Of a stretch of 64,000 bases of DNA, positions 7,476 to 15,526 are shown in pieces (within the stretch, counting starts at the first letter, position 1; every line of letters begins with the position of its first letter). This DNA comes from Candidatus Rifleibacteriota bacterium. GTDB taxonomy: Bacteria > Muiribacteriota > Ozemobacteria > Ozemobacterales > Ozemobacteraceae. The DNA lies in the NCBI GenBank assembly GCA_015232575.1, contig JADFZL010000017.1, positions 106,351-170,350 on the forward strand, in the 5' to 3' direction. The notes below the pieces were generated by a model. The model was given only the letters and a program-made list of their open reading frames with translations. It did not search any database and had not been told where the DNA came from. The position numbers and the translations under genes were made by a program.

Positions 7476-9197
7476 TCATCGGAGCTGGAATAATTGTTCG
7501 GAAGAGCGTGCTGTATCTTTAAGAGAATTTTCTTTAAGTGTTTTTTTTGCTGGTTTTGAAATAATGCCCGAATTGTCGAATATTATTGATTTTCTGCTTT
7601 CGGATTCGATGCGAAGATTTCTGGTTTCGGGGAAATTTTTTCGATTTTCATTAGCTCTTTCTGATGCAACCCAGCCTGTTCCGGTAATAACGCGATTTGA
7701 AATGCCCCTTCGAATCCTTTCAACGCCGGCATTTGTCGCAGTAGACGTTCCTGCGCCTCCACCGGAGATGACTACCTGGCCAACACCGCTTCTGATATTT
7801 GAAACCCCGGATGATGTTCCTGTTCCATAACCAATTCCCGAATTCGGCTTCGTAGACGTGCCTGTTGAAGTAGCAGTGTTAGTGGTTGCTCTTGTATTTG
7901 TTTGTGTATTTGTCGTTGTCTGAGTGCTGGTGTTTGTCTGTGATTGCGTGTTTGTTGTTGTCTGAGTGCTGGTGTTTGTCTGTGATTGCGTGTTTGTTGT
8001 TGTTAATGTTTGCGTGTTTGTGTTTGTGTTTGTGTTTGTGTTTGTGTTTGTGTTTGTGTTTGTGTTTGTGTTTGTGTTTGTGTTTGTGTTTGTGTTTGTG
8101 TTTGTGTTTGTGTTTGTTGCTGTCGAATTTGGAGGACCAAGCAGCTCCTGCTTTTCTGCTTCTGTAATTTTATTCAAAGTCACTTCATCCAGAATGGTCG
8201 AAACAAGCGATCTCTGATCGGGATTTTTTGACATAAAATCTAGTAGAAAATCTTTTAAAGTTGTGTTTGATTTGTTTGAAGAAGTGAAAGAGGCAAAAAC
8301 TTTTTCATAACCACCAGGTACTCTTTTTGCAATTTTATACATAATCTGGGCATTGATAGATTCAACTTTCAGGAGATCCTGGACGGAGCAATCCTTGGGT
8401 TCCTTATAGGTGTAGTTGCCTGAAGAGTCTTCATATTTTATCCGGGAAGTCACCCCAAGATAGTAATCTGCTTCCACCTGAAAATTGTACATCTGGTGAA
8501 ATTCAGCCCAACCCTCTATAAAGGCTGCAGAAGGCTTTGTAACCTCATTAACATAATGTATTCCGTCAGAACCGTAAGCTCCTGTTTCCAATTGGGTTTT
8601 GTCGATACAATGAGAACATTCGTGCGTAAAAATAGATTTTGCTTCTTCAGAGCTGTTTGCAAAATTGAATCTGATAGTCGAAAACTGCATTTTATATCCA
8701 AGACTCCAGGATCTGAACTCTGCTTCGACTTTTTCACCAGTCCAGCCGTTGGTATCAACAAAAACAACTGTTACCTTGTCCCTGTAGCCTCTCAACATCA
8801 TGTTTCTGATTGTCTCAGTTTTGGAATATCTGTATTGAGCCAATAAAGCCTTCTGGCCATCGTTCAACTTTGATTCATCGCCGCTTGCAGCACCCATCTG
8901 CTGTAAAAGCTGAGATTCTGAATTTACTGCTACTTCTTCAACTTTATAGGCAATCTTGCCTCTTACACCACGAACATATCCAGCAGGAGTCGGATCTGTT
9001 GCCTGAATTTCTTTGACATCTAAAACTCTTTGATAAACAAACTCAAATTCAAATGAACTCACAGCAAACAAATTTGAGGAAGAGAAAATAAAAATGAAAA
9101 CACAAAACAAGGGAAATAAATCAAAATACGATTTATTTCTCTTATCTGAACACCATCTGAGTGGCTGTATGAGCGAAATACTCATTCCTACCTCCAC
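7476..9197 (-). CDS. Secreted HExxH metalloprotease-like protein with long Thr-Asn repeat
   Basis: A 573-residue protein with an N-terminal hydrophobic export segment (about 25-46). Residues 192-196 are HECSH (HExxH zinc site) and EGWAEF follows at 228-233, a plausible third zinc ligand as in gluzincin-type peptidases. From about 355 the chain turns into a Thr-Asn dipeptide repeat of some 17 units and then Thr/Gln/Ser repeats, forming a long linker. A Gly/Ser-rich stretch and a charged tail follow. The repeat is encoded by a pure hexanucleotide array, so copy number can change without shifting frame. Substrate unknown. The first ATG and a second at residue 5 are both possible starts. It may be exported or anchored by the uncleaved hydrophobic segment. 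Confidence 0.65.
   Translation of the reverse strand: MEVGMSISLIQPLRWCSDKRNKSYFDLFPLFCVFIFIFSSSNLFAVSSFEFEFVYQRVLDVKEIQATDPTPAGYVRGVRGKIAYKVEEVAVNSESQLLQQMGAASGDESKLNDGQKALLAQYRYSKTETIRNMMLRGYRDKVTVVFVDTNGWTGEKVEAEFRSWSLGYKMQFSTIRFNFANSSEEAKSIFTHECSHCIDKTQLETGAYGSDGIHYVNEVTKPSAAFIEGWAEFHQMYNFQVEADYYLGVTSRIKYEDSSGNYTYKEPKDCSVQDLLKVESINAQIMYKIAKRVPGGYEKVFASFTSSNKSNTTLKDFLLDFMSKNPDQRSLVSTILDEVTLNKITEAEKQELLGPPNSTATNTNTNTNTNTNTNTNTNTNTNTNTNTNTNTNTNTQTLTTTNTQSQTNTSTQTTTNTQSQTNTSTQTTTNTQTNTRATTNTATSTGTSTKPNSGIGYGTGTSSGVSNIRSGVGQVVISGGGAGTSTATNAGVERIRRGISNRVITGTGWVASERANENRKNFPETRNLRIESESRKSIIFDNSGIISKPAKKTLKENSLKDTARSSEQLFQLR
7916..8000. repeat. 42-bp tandem repeat, two copies, inside the protease gene
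   Basis: The stretch beginning TTGTCTGAGTGCTGG at about 7916 recurs 42 bases later. It encodes two copies of a 14-residue Thr/Ser/Gln/Asn block next to the Thr-Asn array, so two repeat lengths lie side by side in the linker. Confidence 0.7.
8014..8117. repeat. Hexanucleotide microsatellite (about 17 copies)
   Basis: GTGTTT repeated about 17 times without interruption on the plus strand, i.e. ACAAAC on the coding strand, gives (Thr-Asn)n. The array is a whole-codon repeat, so slippage changes linker length by two residues per unit and keeps the protein in frame. Confidence 0.95.
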
Positions 9198-9242
9198 CTT
9201 GGCTTTGCTTGCTACAAATCACCCCCGAACAAATTTCACAAT

Positions 9243-9271
9243 AATAAAGATTAATACCGACAATCTTTATT
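9243..9271 (-). terminator. A/T-rich hairpin after the small secreted protein gene
   Basis: A perfect 10-bp inverted repeat AATAAAGATT/AATCTTTATT with a 9-base loop lies about 25 bases past the stop of the 162-residue gene. The stem is nearly all A/T and no long T-tract follows, so termination may be weak. It could also be an operator for the protease gene that starts at 9197. Confidence 0.4.
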
Positions 9272-9294
9272 GCTCACCATAGTTACCCTGCTAC

Positions 9295-9783
9295 CTATCT
9301 TACAAAATATCTTACTGAATCTGTCTGTCTGGCAGCAGCTTTTTCATTAGCTTCAACAATCTTCAGAACCCTTATTCTTTCTTCTTGAGCGGGGTATTTT
9401 TTCACGTCTGAAAGATAAACTTTTTGAGCAGAATAATCTGGAAGATAAACGATTCTCATTCGAAGCCATGTTCCATCAGAACCAGGCAAATTTTTCTGTT
9501 TGTCAGCAGAAAATTCAAAGGTCAAAACAGAATTTGAAGCTAATTTTTCAATCTTTTCACTGGGACGATTCACGCTCAAATCGACAGAAGACTCGAAAAA
9601 TATCTCAAGACCAGATGGAGATCCAAGAAGAACTTTCACAGTACCAACGTATTTAGTACCCGAGGAAACCAGCTCCAGGGAAAGATTCTGAGGAGGCGAA
9701 TACCTTGCATCATCATCTGTTCTCGAAAATGCCGTCGAACAAAAACAAATCATTAAAATACAGAAAATTGAAGCTCTTAACAT
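9295..9783 (-). CDS. Small secreted protein of unknown function
   Basis: A 162-residue protein with a clear signal peptide (MLRASIFCILMICFCSTAFS, cleavage near residue 20). The mature part, about 140 residues, alternates short hydrophobic strands (KYVGTVKVLLG, GLEIFFESSVDLSVN, VLTFEFSA, WLRMRIVYLPDYS), suggesting a beta-sandwich, and ends in a charged helix (ERIRVLKIVEANEKAAARQ). I do not recognise a family. It lies between two other genes for exported proteins on the same strand, each with its own intergenic space, so it may be envelope-associated. The ATG is the only sensible start because it opens the signal peptide. Confidence 0.6.
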   Translation of the reverse strand: MLRASIFCILMICFCSTAFSRTDDDARYSPPQNLSLELVSSGTKYVGTVKVLLGSPSGLEIFFESSVDLSVNRPSEKIEKLASNSVLTFEFSADKQKNLPGSDGTWLRMRIVYLPDYSAQKVYLSDVKKYPAQEERIRVLKIVEANEKAAARQTDSVRYFVR

Positions 9784-9961
9784 TTACACGCTCCCATTGG
9801 AATTACCTTCTCTAATAGAAGTATAACAAATTATCTGAAAATACGATAGAAACTTTTCATTAAATCAAGGAAACAGGAAATTCCATCAATGGTGAACTCA
9901 TGCATGTTTAAGACCTGAAGAGATACGAAAATTGTGTTGGTTTGCAATCAATTAACAGCGT

Positions 9962-11494
9962 TCAGAACCTGCTTCTGTAAGTTCGCCAGACATCGAAGAA
10001 CAATTTCTGCCCGTGAAAATGAGGACAGTATTTGTAAAATGAGTATGAAGCGGCATTTTTCACCTGAACCCGCTGACCATCAATTGTCATGGAAACTGAT
10101 CCGCCTTTGGATTTTCCATCATCATACCATCTTCGAAAGGTATGAGCGGCATATTCGATCTGTTTATCAAGACCTTTATAAGATTGATTTCTGGTTCCAT
10201 CGTCATAGCAGCCTACGCCAAGAGCCCAGTCCAGCTCTCTTTCTGTGGCATTCTTTTTCGATATCAGACTCTGCTCGCACTGAAGTCGACAAATCAGCAC
10301 TTGAGGATTAATTCCATATTTCTTCGCTGCATTATAAATCATCTGAGCAGGAGAAGAATTTCGATAAGACTTCGCGAGACAGGAACCTTTGCTCTGCAGA
10401 AAACTCTGAATCTGTGCCACTGTCATTGTATTCGTATTTGTAAAAGTATGGTCTGAAATCAAATAATCCTTCTGAAACCTTTCCTGCCATGATTCATCGC
10501 CTGGCCCTGCAATTACGTGATTACCAGGATTAGTGTTAGTTACGGGGACCGAGTGAGAGGTGTTATCTCCAGATGAAAAAATGCTTCTGGGAAGTGCAAT
10601 AAGTTGTCCGGGGAAAATCAGGTGCGGATTTGCAGCAATAGAAGGAATCTGATATTTAACGATATGCTGCCACAGGCCTCCAACACCGTAGTAACGCTTA
10701 CAGATGCCAGACAAAGTGTCCCCGGCTTTAACTTTGATATATTCAAAACCCAGTTTTGGAAGATTGATGATAGTTGAAGCGATTGAGCGAGTGTTATTGT
10801 CGATTTTCGCAGAATTTCCGGTGACATTTGAAGGAGCATTTGCTGGAGTAGTTGAAGTGGTTGAAGTGGTAGCTGGAGGAACGTTTGAAGGAACATTCGC
10901 CGCAGGTGGTGTCGAATTTGTCGCACCAGCTGCCGGAACGGTAATATTCGTTGTAACTGGCTGTCCGCCATTCGTTGAAACCGTAATACTGATATTCGTT
11001 GGAATGTTAATATTTCGCGGTATTACCACAGTTTCCTGAAATGGATTTCGCCTTCCAGATTCAACCTGAGGATTTGAAGCCGGAACATTAGTATTCTGTG
11101 CTGTCTGCGTAGTTCCAGCTGGTACAGGGCTTGGGGTATTTATTACTACGGCACGTTCATACACAGCTTTCGCACGCATGAGGTTTTCACGTTTTACCGA
11201 AATATCATCACTTGAATTTCTCACTGCGTCTTCATATTCTTTACGTGCCTGAAAAAAATTCTTTGCGGAATCAAGCAGGAGCTTCTGTTTTTGATCGTGA
11301 GGCAAATTTTGTGCATTTCGCGCGGTTTCCTTATCGTCACCTTTTATCACTTCATTTGTGACAACAAGCGTTGCTGCGCCAAGTGCAACACCCAATGCCA
11401 GGGTCAGCATGAAGTCTATGACTCCACTTCTGTGACTCAACTGCAGACAGATCATATCTACCCCCGAATTAATGAGAAGTTTCCTGTTTTCCAT
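9962..11494 (-). CDS. Membrane-anchored LysM protein with lysozyme-like C-terminal domain
   Basis: A 510-residue protein. Residues about 26-46 form one membrane segment; a short coiled-coil-like charged region follows (60-115), then a Thr/Asn/Pro-rich linker (120-240). A LysM domain spans about 252-301 (YIKVKAGDTLSGICKRYYG ... IFPGQLIALP), binding peptidoglycan. The C-terminal region (about 350-495) contains KKYGINPQVLICRLQCEQSL, with Glu407 in the position of the catalytic acid of lysozyme-like glycosidases, and a downstream aromatic-rich part. The predicted job is cutting or remodelling cell-wall glycan outside the membrane. The catalytic assignment is an inference from the local pattern. 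No strong ribosome site precedes the first ATG; Met14 is an alternative start. Confidence 0.7.
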   Translation of the reverse strand: MENRKLLINSGVDMICLQLSHRSGVIDFMLTLALGVALGAATLVVTNEVIKGDDKETARNAQNLPHDQKQKLLLDSAKNFFQARKEYEDAVRNSSDDISVKRENLMRAKAVYERAVVINTPSPVPAGTTQTAQNTNVPASNPQVESGRRNPFQETVVIPRNINIPTNISITVSTNGGQPVTTNITVPAAGATNSTPPAANVPSNVPPATTSTTSTTPANAPSNVTGNSAKIDNNTRSIASTIINLPKLGFEYIKVKAGDTLSGICKRYYGVGGLWQHIVKYQIPSIAANPHLIFPGQLIALPRSIFSSGDNTSHSVPVTNTNPGNHVIAGPGDESWQERFQKDYLISDHTFTNTNTMTVAQIQSFLQSKGSCLAKSYRNSSPAQMIYNAAKKYGINPQVLICRLQCEQSLISKKNATERELDWALGVGCYDDGTRNQSYKGLDKQIEYAAHTFRRWYDDGKSKGGSVSMTIDGQRVQVKNAASYSFYKYCPHFHGQKLFFDVWRTYRSRF

Positions 11495-11553
11495 AGTTTT
11501 AATTAACTCAATTATAACCGATAATTTTGAAATTGCATATCAAATATTGAATT

Positions 11554-13455
11554 TCATTTGGAGCTGATTGTTTCAATAGCGTGTTTTAAAAGCGGCATCT
11601 GATAATCGTAAAAAAGCTGAACAGCATCGTAAAATTCTTCCAACTCTTTTATCCATTCAAATAATTTTGAATTTTCTTCATTCTTCAACTTCTTGAGCTG
11701 CATGGAATGTCTGGTGATGAAGCGCGTCTGATGAATGGAAAACCATGCAAATATTTCCCGTGAATCGCATATTTCATCATGTATTCTCACTAATTCAAAA
11801 TAGGCTGTCTTAGATTCGCCTGATAACTGAGAAACCGAAATATCTTCATTTCTACGCTTAAGTTTTTTCAGCGTTGAAAGACACTGCCGAGACTGATCGC
11901 AAAATTTATTCAATTTTTTTCCTGCCTCAGAAAGTGCCCCGGCCATTCCGGAAACATCAGCTTTCAGAGGCGCAGAATGTGCTTCAGATAGTAATTTGCC
12001 AATATCGCATCCATTTTGAAGGTATTTATCTATTACATCTCTCAAGGTCATTCTTTCAACAAAACTGTCCAGAATTCCACCTTCTGTTGCATTAATAAGC
12101 AGTCTGCCAGGAGTCTGCCGGAATTGATCTTCAAACCAGCCCTTGTACAAAAACATATTATGATCAGTGTAAAGTGTTTCGCCGGCATTGTTTTCAAACT
12201 TGTGAACACCGCGAACTGAAATATAATCGACTATTTCATGTTCAAGTGAAGAAAAACTGTGAACCTGGTCCATGAAAAGGTCATCTGAGTAAGATCCTCT
12301 CGCATAAAGCTTTCCATCCTGGAATGACATGTCCAGACCGATAAATATAATCGGATTGCATCCGCAGTTTCTCGCAAGGTCAAAAGCTGTTGTTGCAATC
12401 GAACCCCAGCACACAAGTTTTCCGATAGGTTCACGCATTGGTTCAAGCCAGGGTGACAATCCTCCGCCGAATGTCATGAGAAATTTCGGACCATTGAAAG
12501 ACGATATAATATCCGGATGCGTCATTGGTTCAATTGCGAGAAAGACATCCGATTCATTTTCCACGCCTATAAAATCAAGAGAGTTTTCATAAGACGGGTC
12601 AGCTGCGCAGACAATGTCTGGCTTGAGATTTCTGGCTTTAAGTTGTCTGAAAGCTGTATCTGTGGCAATTATCAGAAATTTGTTTCTTATCTCTGATAAA
12701 AGGTGGGCATTTTTTTCAAGAGACGGCCCTGCGCCAACGACAATTCCCGGAACGCCTGAAAATTTTCCGAAAAGCCTTCCTATGCCGGGAAATTTGCTTA
12801 ACGTGGAAGCGTTTCTGAAATAATTCGTGTGAAAATCGCTTCCAGTATGCATCAGAGTAACAATATTCCCTTTTGACCGGTTGGAAAAATATCTGAGTTT
12901 TTCTTTGATTCGCTCGAAATAGACAGGGTTTCTGGCAAGAGAAGGCGGATGTTCGATTATAGAAATGCTGTCAACTGCCGCCCAATCGAGAAGAAGATTC
13001 CATTTTTCGCCAAATTCATCTGGAGACAAGCCAACGCACCACTCTATTTTTGCAGAAGACAGTATTTTTTCCATGTCAGTTGCCTGAAGAGCGGCCATGA
13101 AAATATATGGATCGGGCTCTACTACAATGATTTTCTGAAATCCTGAACGTTCGGAAGTCTTCTGAAGAAGCAGATCGATTGAATATCCCAGGCCCATGCC
13201 CAGAATTAACGCGTGTGACTGGCTGGAAAAAGAAATATTTATCTGTTTTTCAACTTCAGCGACCGGATTATAGCGACTGTGCATTGCCTGCTGACGACCG
13301 TCTGATGAAACTATTGCGAGCGAGGCATGTCCACTTTTTGAAGGCTCAATGAGATACTTTTCGGCAGGAGAGTTTTGTGAAGTCTCAGTGACTAACAATG
13401 TCAACTGAGGATGATTTCGAAGTTTTTCGAGATTTTTCTTTAAAAAGGAATTCAT
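11554..13455 (-). CDS. Maf/DUF115 (MptE-like) family protein
   Basis: A 633-residue protein of the DUF115 / motility-associated-factor family. Two Rossmann-like nucleotide-binding parts are visible: an N-terminal one (LILGMGLGYSIDLLLQK, about 94-110) and the family core (PGIVVGAGPSLEKNAHLL, then IIATDTAFRQLKARNLKPD and CAADPSYEN). The central block continues with GGGLSPWLEP and IFIGLDMSF. In other bacteria Maf proteins transfer nonulosonic acids to flagellins, and the archaeal relative MptE is a pterin kinase. No flagellin or sialic-acid synthesis gene lies in the window, so the acceptor is unknown; surface proteins or pilin-like proteins are possible. The charged C-terminal third looks helical. 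Confidence 0.8.
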   Translation of the reverse strand: MNSFLKKNLEKLRNHPQLTLLVTETSQNSPAEKYLIEPSKSGHASLAIVSSDGRQQAMHSRYNPVAEVEKQINISFSSQSHALILGMGLGYSIDLLLQKTSERSGFQKIIVVEPDPYIFMAALQATDMEKILSSAKIEWCVGLSPDEFGEKWNLLLDWAAVDSISIIEHPPSLARNPVYFERIKEKLRYFSNRSKGNIVTLMHTGSDFHTNYFRNASTLSKFPGIGRLFGKFSGVPGIVVGAGPSLEKNAHLLSEIRNKFLIIATDTAFRQLKARNLKPDIVCAADPSYENSLDFIGVENESDVFLAIEPMTHPDIISSFNGPKFLMTFGGGLSPWLEPMREPIGKLVCWGSIATTAFDLARNCGCNPIIFIGLDMSFQDGKLYARGSYSDDLFMDQVHSFSSLEHEIVDYISVRGVHKFENNAGETLYTDHNMFLYKGWFEDQFRQTPGRLLINATEGGILDSFVERMTLRDVIDKYLQNGCDIGKLLSEAHSAPLKADVSGMAGALSEAGKKLNKFCDQSRQCLSTLKKLKRRNEDISVSQLSGESKTAYFELVRIHDEICDSREIFAWFSIHQTRFITRHSMQLKKLKNEENSKLFEWIKELEEFYDAVQLFYDYQMPLLKHAIETISSK

Positions 13456-13605
13456 TTTACTGTGAACTTTCGCGCATCTATATTCATGAGCTTTTCAGAG
13501 ACCGTATTATTTAATTGTTCGACCATCACAAAGTATCATTAATAAACACTTTTTTCAAAAAGGGAGAAAGACCACTTAGTTATTACAGTTCAAGAATTTC
13601 TTCCA

Positions 13606-13724
13606 TGTCATTTCGACCGAAGGGAGAAATCTCGCATTTATGAGATCTCTCACATTCGTTCGAGATGACAGCCAATACCAAGTTTAACATGCAAATTTGC
13701 CCCAATATTTAAGATTTTGCATAC
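13606..13724. repeat. Palindromic interspersed repeat R1, copy A (left arm missing)
   Basis: The core runs from TGTCATTTCGACC (13606) to CGAGATGACA (13670), an imperfect inverted repeat of about 28 bp per arm. The right flank continues to GATTTTGCATAC at 13724, matching the outer arm of complete copies. The expected left outer arm is not recognisable. Confidence 0.85.
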
Positions 13725-13731
13725 TTATGCT

Positions 13732-13760
13732 TTGATTTTTCTTTAAAACAATGATAAATA
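13732..13760 (+). promoter_or_regulatory. Candidate promoter of pgi
   Basis: TTGATT (13732-13737), 17-base spacer, TAAATA (13755-13760), giving a leader of about 70 bases before the pgi ATG. Confidence 0.4.
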
Positions 13761-13837
13761 ATATTACTGACTGACGATTATATCAGTTTTTTGTATTTTC
13801 GACAAATTTATTCAGACTTGCTGTGTCTGGAGGAAAC

Positions 13838-15526
13838 ATGAATAATAAGAAGCAAAATTGTGGTTCACCTCTTACTTCTTCACCTGAATGGAAGAATTTA
13901 CTGAAGCACTTTTCTGAATTAAAAGATGTTCAGATGAGAGATCTTTTTAAAAGTGACGCCGATCGATTCAGGAAATTTTCGCTTTCCCATGAAGATATTC
14001 TGCTTGATTTTTCCAAAAACAGAATTACTGAAGAAACTTTCAGCCTTTTGATTGATCTTGCCAGGGCGTCCGATTTGAAAACAATGACAAAGAGCATGTT
14101 TGAAGGAAAGAAGATCAACTGGACAGAGGAAAGAGCTGTATTACACACAGCGCTGCGCAACCGGTCGAACAAACCAGTATTGGTTGACAATGCTGATGTA
14201 ATGCCAGAAATTAACGCTGTGCTCGAAAAGATGAAAGCTTTTTCAAACAGAGTTCGAAACGGTGAATGGAAAGGTTATACCGGAAAAAGAATCAAAACCG
14301 TGGTAAATATAGGCATTGGCGGCTCTGATCTTGGCCCGGTAATGATTACTGAAGCTCTGAAAGCTTATTCCGGCAATGGACCGGCTGCAAGATTTGTTTC
14401 CAATGTTGATGCAAACGATTTTTTCGAAAAGACAAAAGACCTGGATCCCGAAGAAACCCTCTTTCTCATAGCCTCAAAAACTTTTACAACCCAGGAAACA
14501 ATGACTAACGCAATGACTGCCAGAGAGTGGGTTCTGAATAAGTTAAAAGATTCAGCGGCAGTAAAGTTCCACTTTGTGGCTCTTTCAACCAATAAGACAG
14601 CAGTTGAAAAGTTCGGAATTGACAGCAGTAATATGTTCGAATTCTGGGACTGGGTCGGCGGAAGATATTCGGCATGTTCGGCAATCGGTCTTCCAATAGC
14701 TTTATTCATCGGTTTTGACAATTTTGTTCAGTTTCTAGAAGGCGCACATTCAATGGATCAACATTTCCTGAACACGCCTTTTGAGAAAAATATTCCTGTA
14801 ATACTTGCACTTCTTGGAATCTGGTACAACAATTTCTTCGAAGCCGAAAGCATGGCAATTCTTCCTTACGACCAGTATCTGCATCGTTTCGCTGCATATT
14901 TTCAACAGGGAGACATGGAAAGCAACGGAAAAATGATTGATCGTGACGGAAAAAATGTAGACTATCAAACTGGTCCGATTATCTGGGGTGAACCCGGAAC
15001 AAACGGACAGCACGCATTTTACCAGTTGATTCATCAGGGAACAAAACTTATTCCGGCCGATTTCATGGCATTTGCAGTGCCGCTCCATCCGATTTCTGAC
15101 CATCATCAGAAACTTATGGCAAATTTCTTTGCTCAAACTGAAGCGCTGATGAAAGGTAAAACTGAAAGCGAAGTCAGAACTGATCTTGCGAAAGAAAAAT
15201 TATCCTCAGAACAAATTGAACAATTGCTTCCACACAAGGTTTTTCCGGGAAACAGACCGACAAATAGTATTCTGATAAAAAAACTCACTCCAAAAACCCT
15301 TGGCATGCTCATTGCCATGTATGAAATGAAAATTTTCGCACAGGGAATAATCTGGCGGATAAACAGTTTTGACCAGTGGGGCGTTGAATTGGGCAAAGTT
15401 CTCGCGAAAAAGATTTTATCAGAAGAGGAAGCTCTTATGAAAGGCGAGCCGGTGAACATTTCCGAACATGATTCCTCAACTCAGGGCTTGCTTAAGCAGT
15501 TTATTCAATGGAGAAAAGAGTCATGA
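13838..15526 (+). CDS. pgi: Glucose-6-phosphate isomerase
   Basis: A 562-residue enzyme interconverting glucose-6-phosphate and fructose-6-phosphate. Family signatures are intact: NIGIGGSDLGPVM near the sugar-phosphate site, WDWVGGRYSACSAIGLPIAL in the middle, and WGEPGTNGQHAFYQLIHQGT, with KVFPGNRPTN and FDQWGVELGK later. Length fits the long bacterial Pgi form. A GTG five codons upstream is also open, but the ribosome site GGAGGA (13829-13834) sits 3-4 bases before ATG 13838 and overlaps the extension, so the ATG is preferred. The stop overlaps the murD start (ATGA), so the two are translationally coupled, an unusual pairing that links a hexose-phosphate branch point to cell-wall synthesis. 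Confidence 0.95.
   Translation: MNNKKQNCGSPLTSSPEWKNLLKHFSELKDVQMRDLFKSDADRFRKFSLSHEDILLDFSKNRITEETFSLLIDLARASDLKTMTKSMFEGKKINWTEERAVLHTALRNRSNKPVLVDNADVMPEINAVLEKMKAFSNRVRNGEWKGYTGKRIKTVVNIGIGGSDLGPVMITEALKAYSGNGPAARFVSNVDANDFFEKTKDLDPEETLFLIASKTFTTQETMTNAMTAREWVLNKLKDSAAVKFHFVALSTNKTAVEKFGIDSSNMFEFWDWVGGRYSACSAIGLPIALFIGFDNFVQFLEGAHSMDQHFLNTPFEKNIPVILALLGIWYNNFFEAESMAILPYDQYLHRFAAYFQQGDMESNGKMIDRDGKNVDYQTGPIIWGEPGTNGQHAFYQLIHQGTKLIPADFMAFAVPLHPISDHHQKLMANFFAQTEALMKGKTESEVRTDLAKEKLSSEQIEQLLPHKVFPGNRPTNSILIKKLTPKTLGMLIAMYEMKIFAQGIIWRINSFDQWGVELGKVLAKKILSEEEALMKGEPVNISEHDSSTQGLLKQFIQWRKES

Larger units (their letters stand above)
13456..13837. other. Intergenic region before pgi holding a repeat copy and a candidate promoter
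   Basis: About 380 bases between divergent genes. They contain one copy of the large palindromic repeat (13606-13724) followed by a possible sigma-70 promoter (TTGATT at 13732, 17 bases, TAAATA at 13755). The remainder is A/T-rich with nothing recognised. Confidence 0.6.

Noticed and set aside
7886..8231. Plus-strand frames of Cys-Val or Val-Phe repeats
   Set aside because: They are the antisense reading of the hexanucleotide array in the protease gene.
13606..13670. R1 hairpins as tRNA or riboswitch
   Set aside because: The same sequence occurs many times in unrelated contexts and shows no cloverleaf or known aptamer core.
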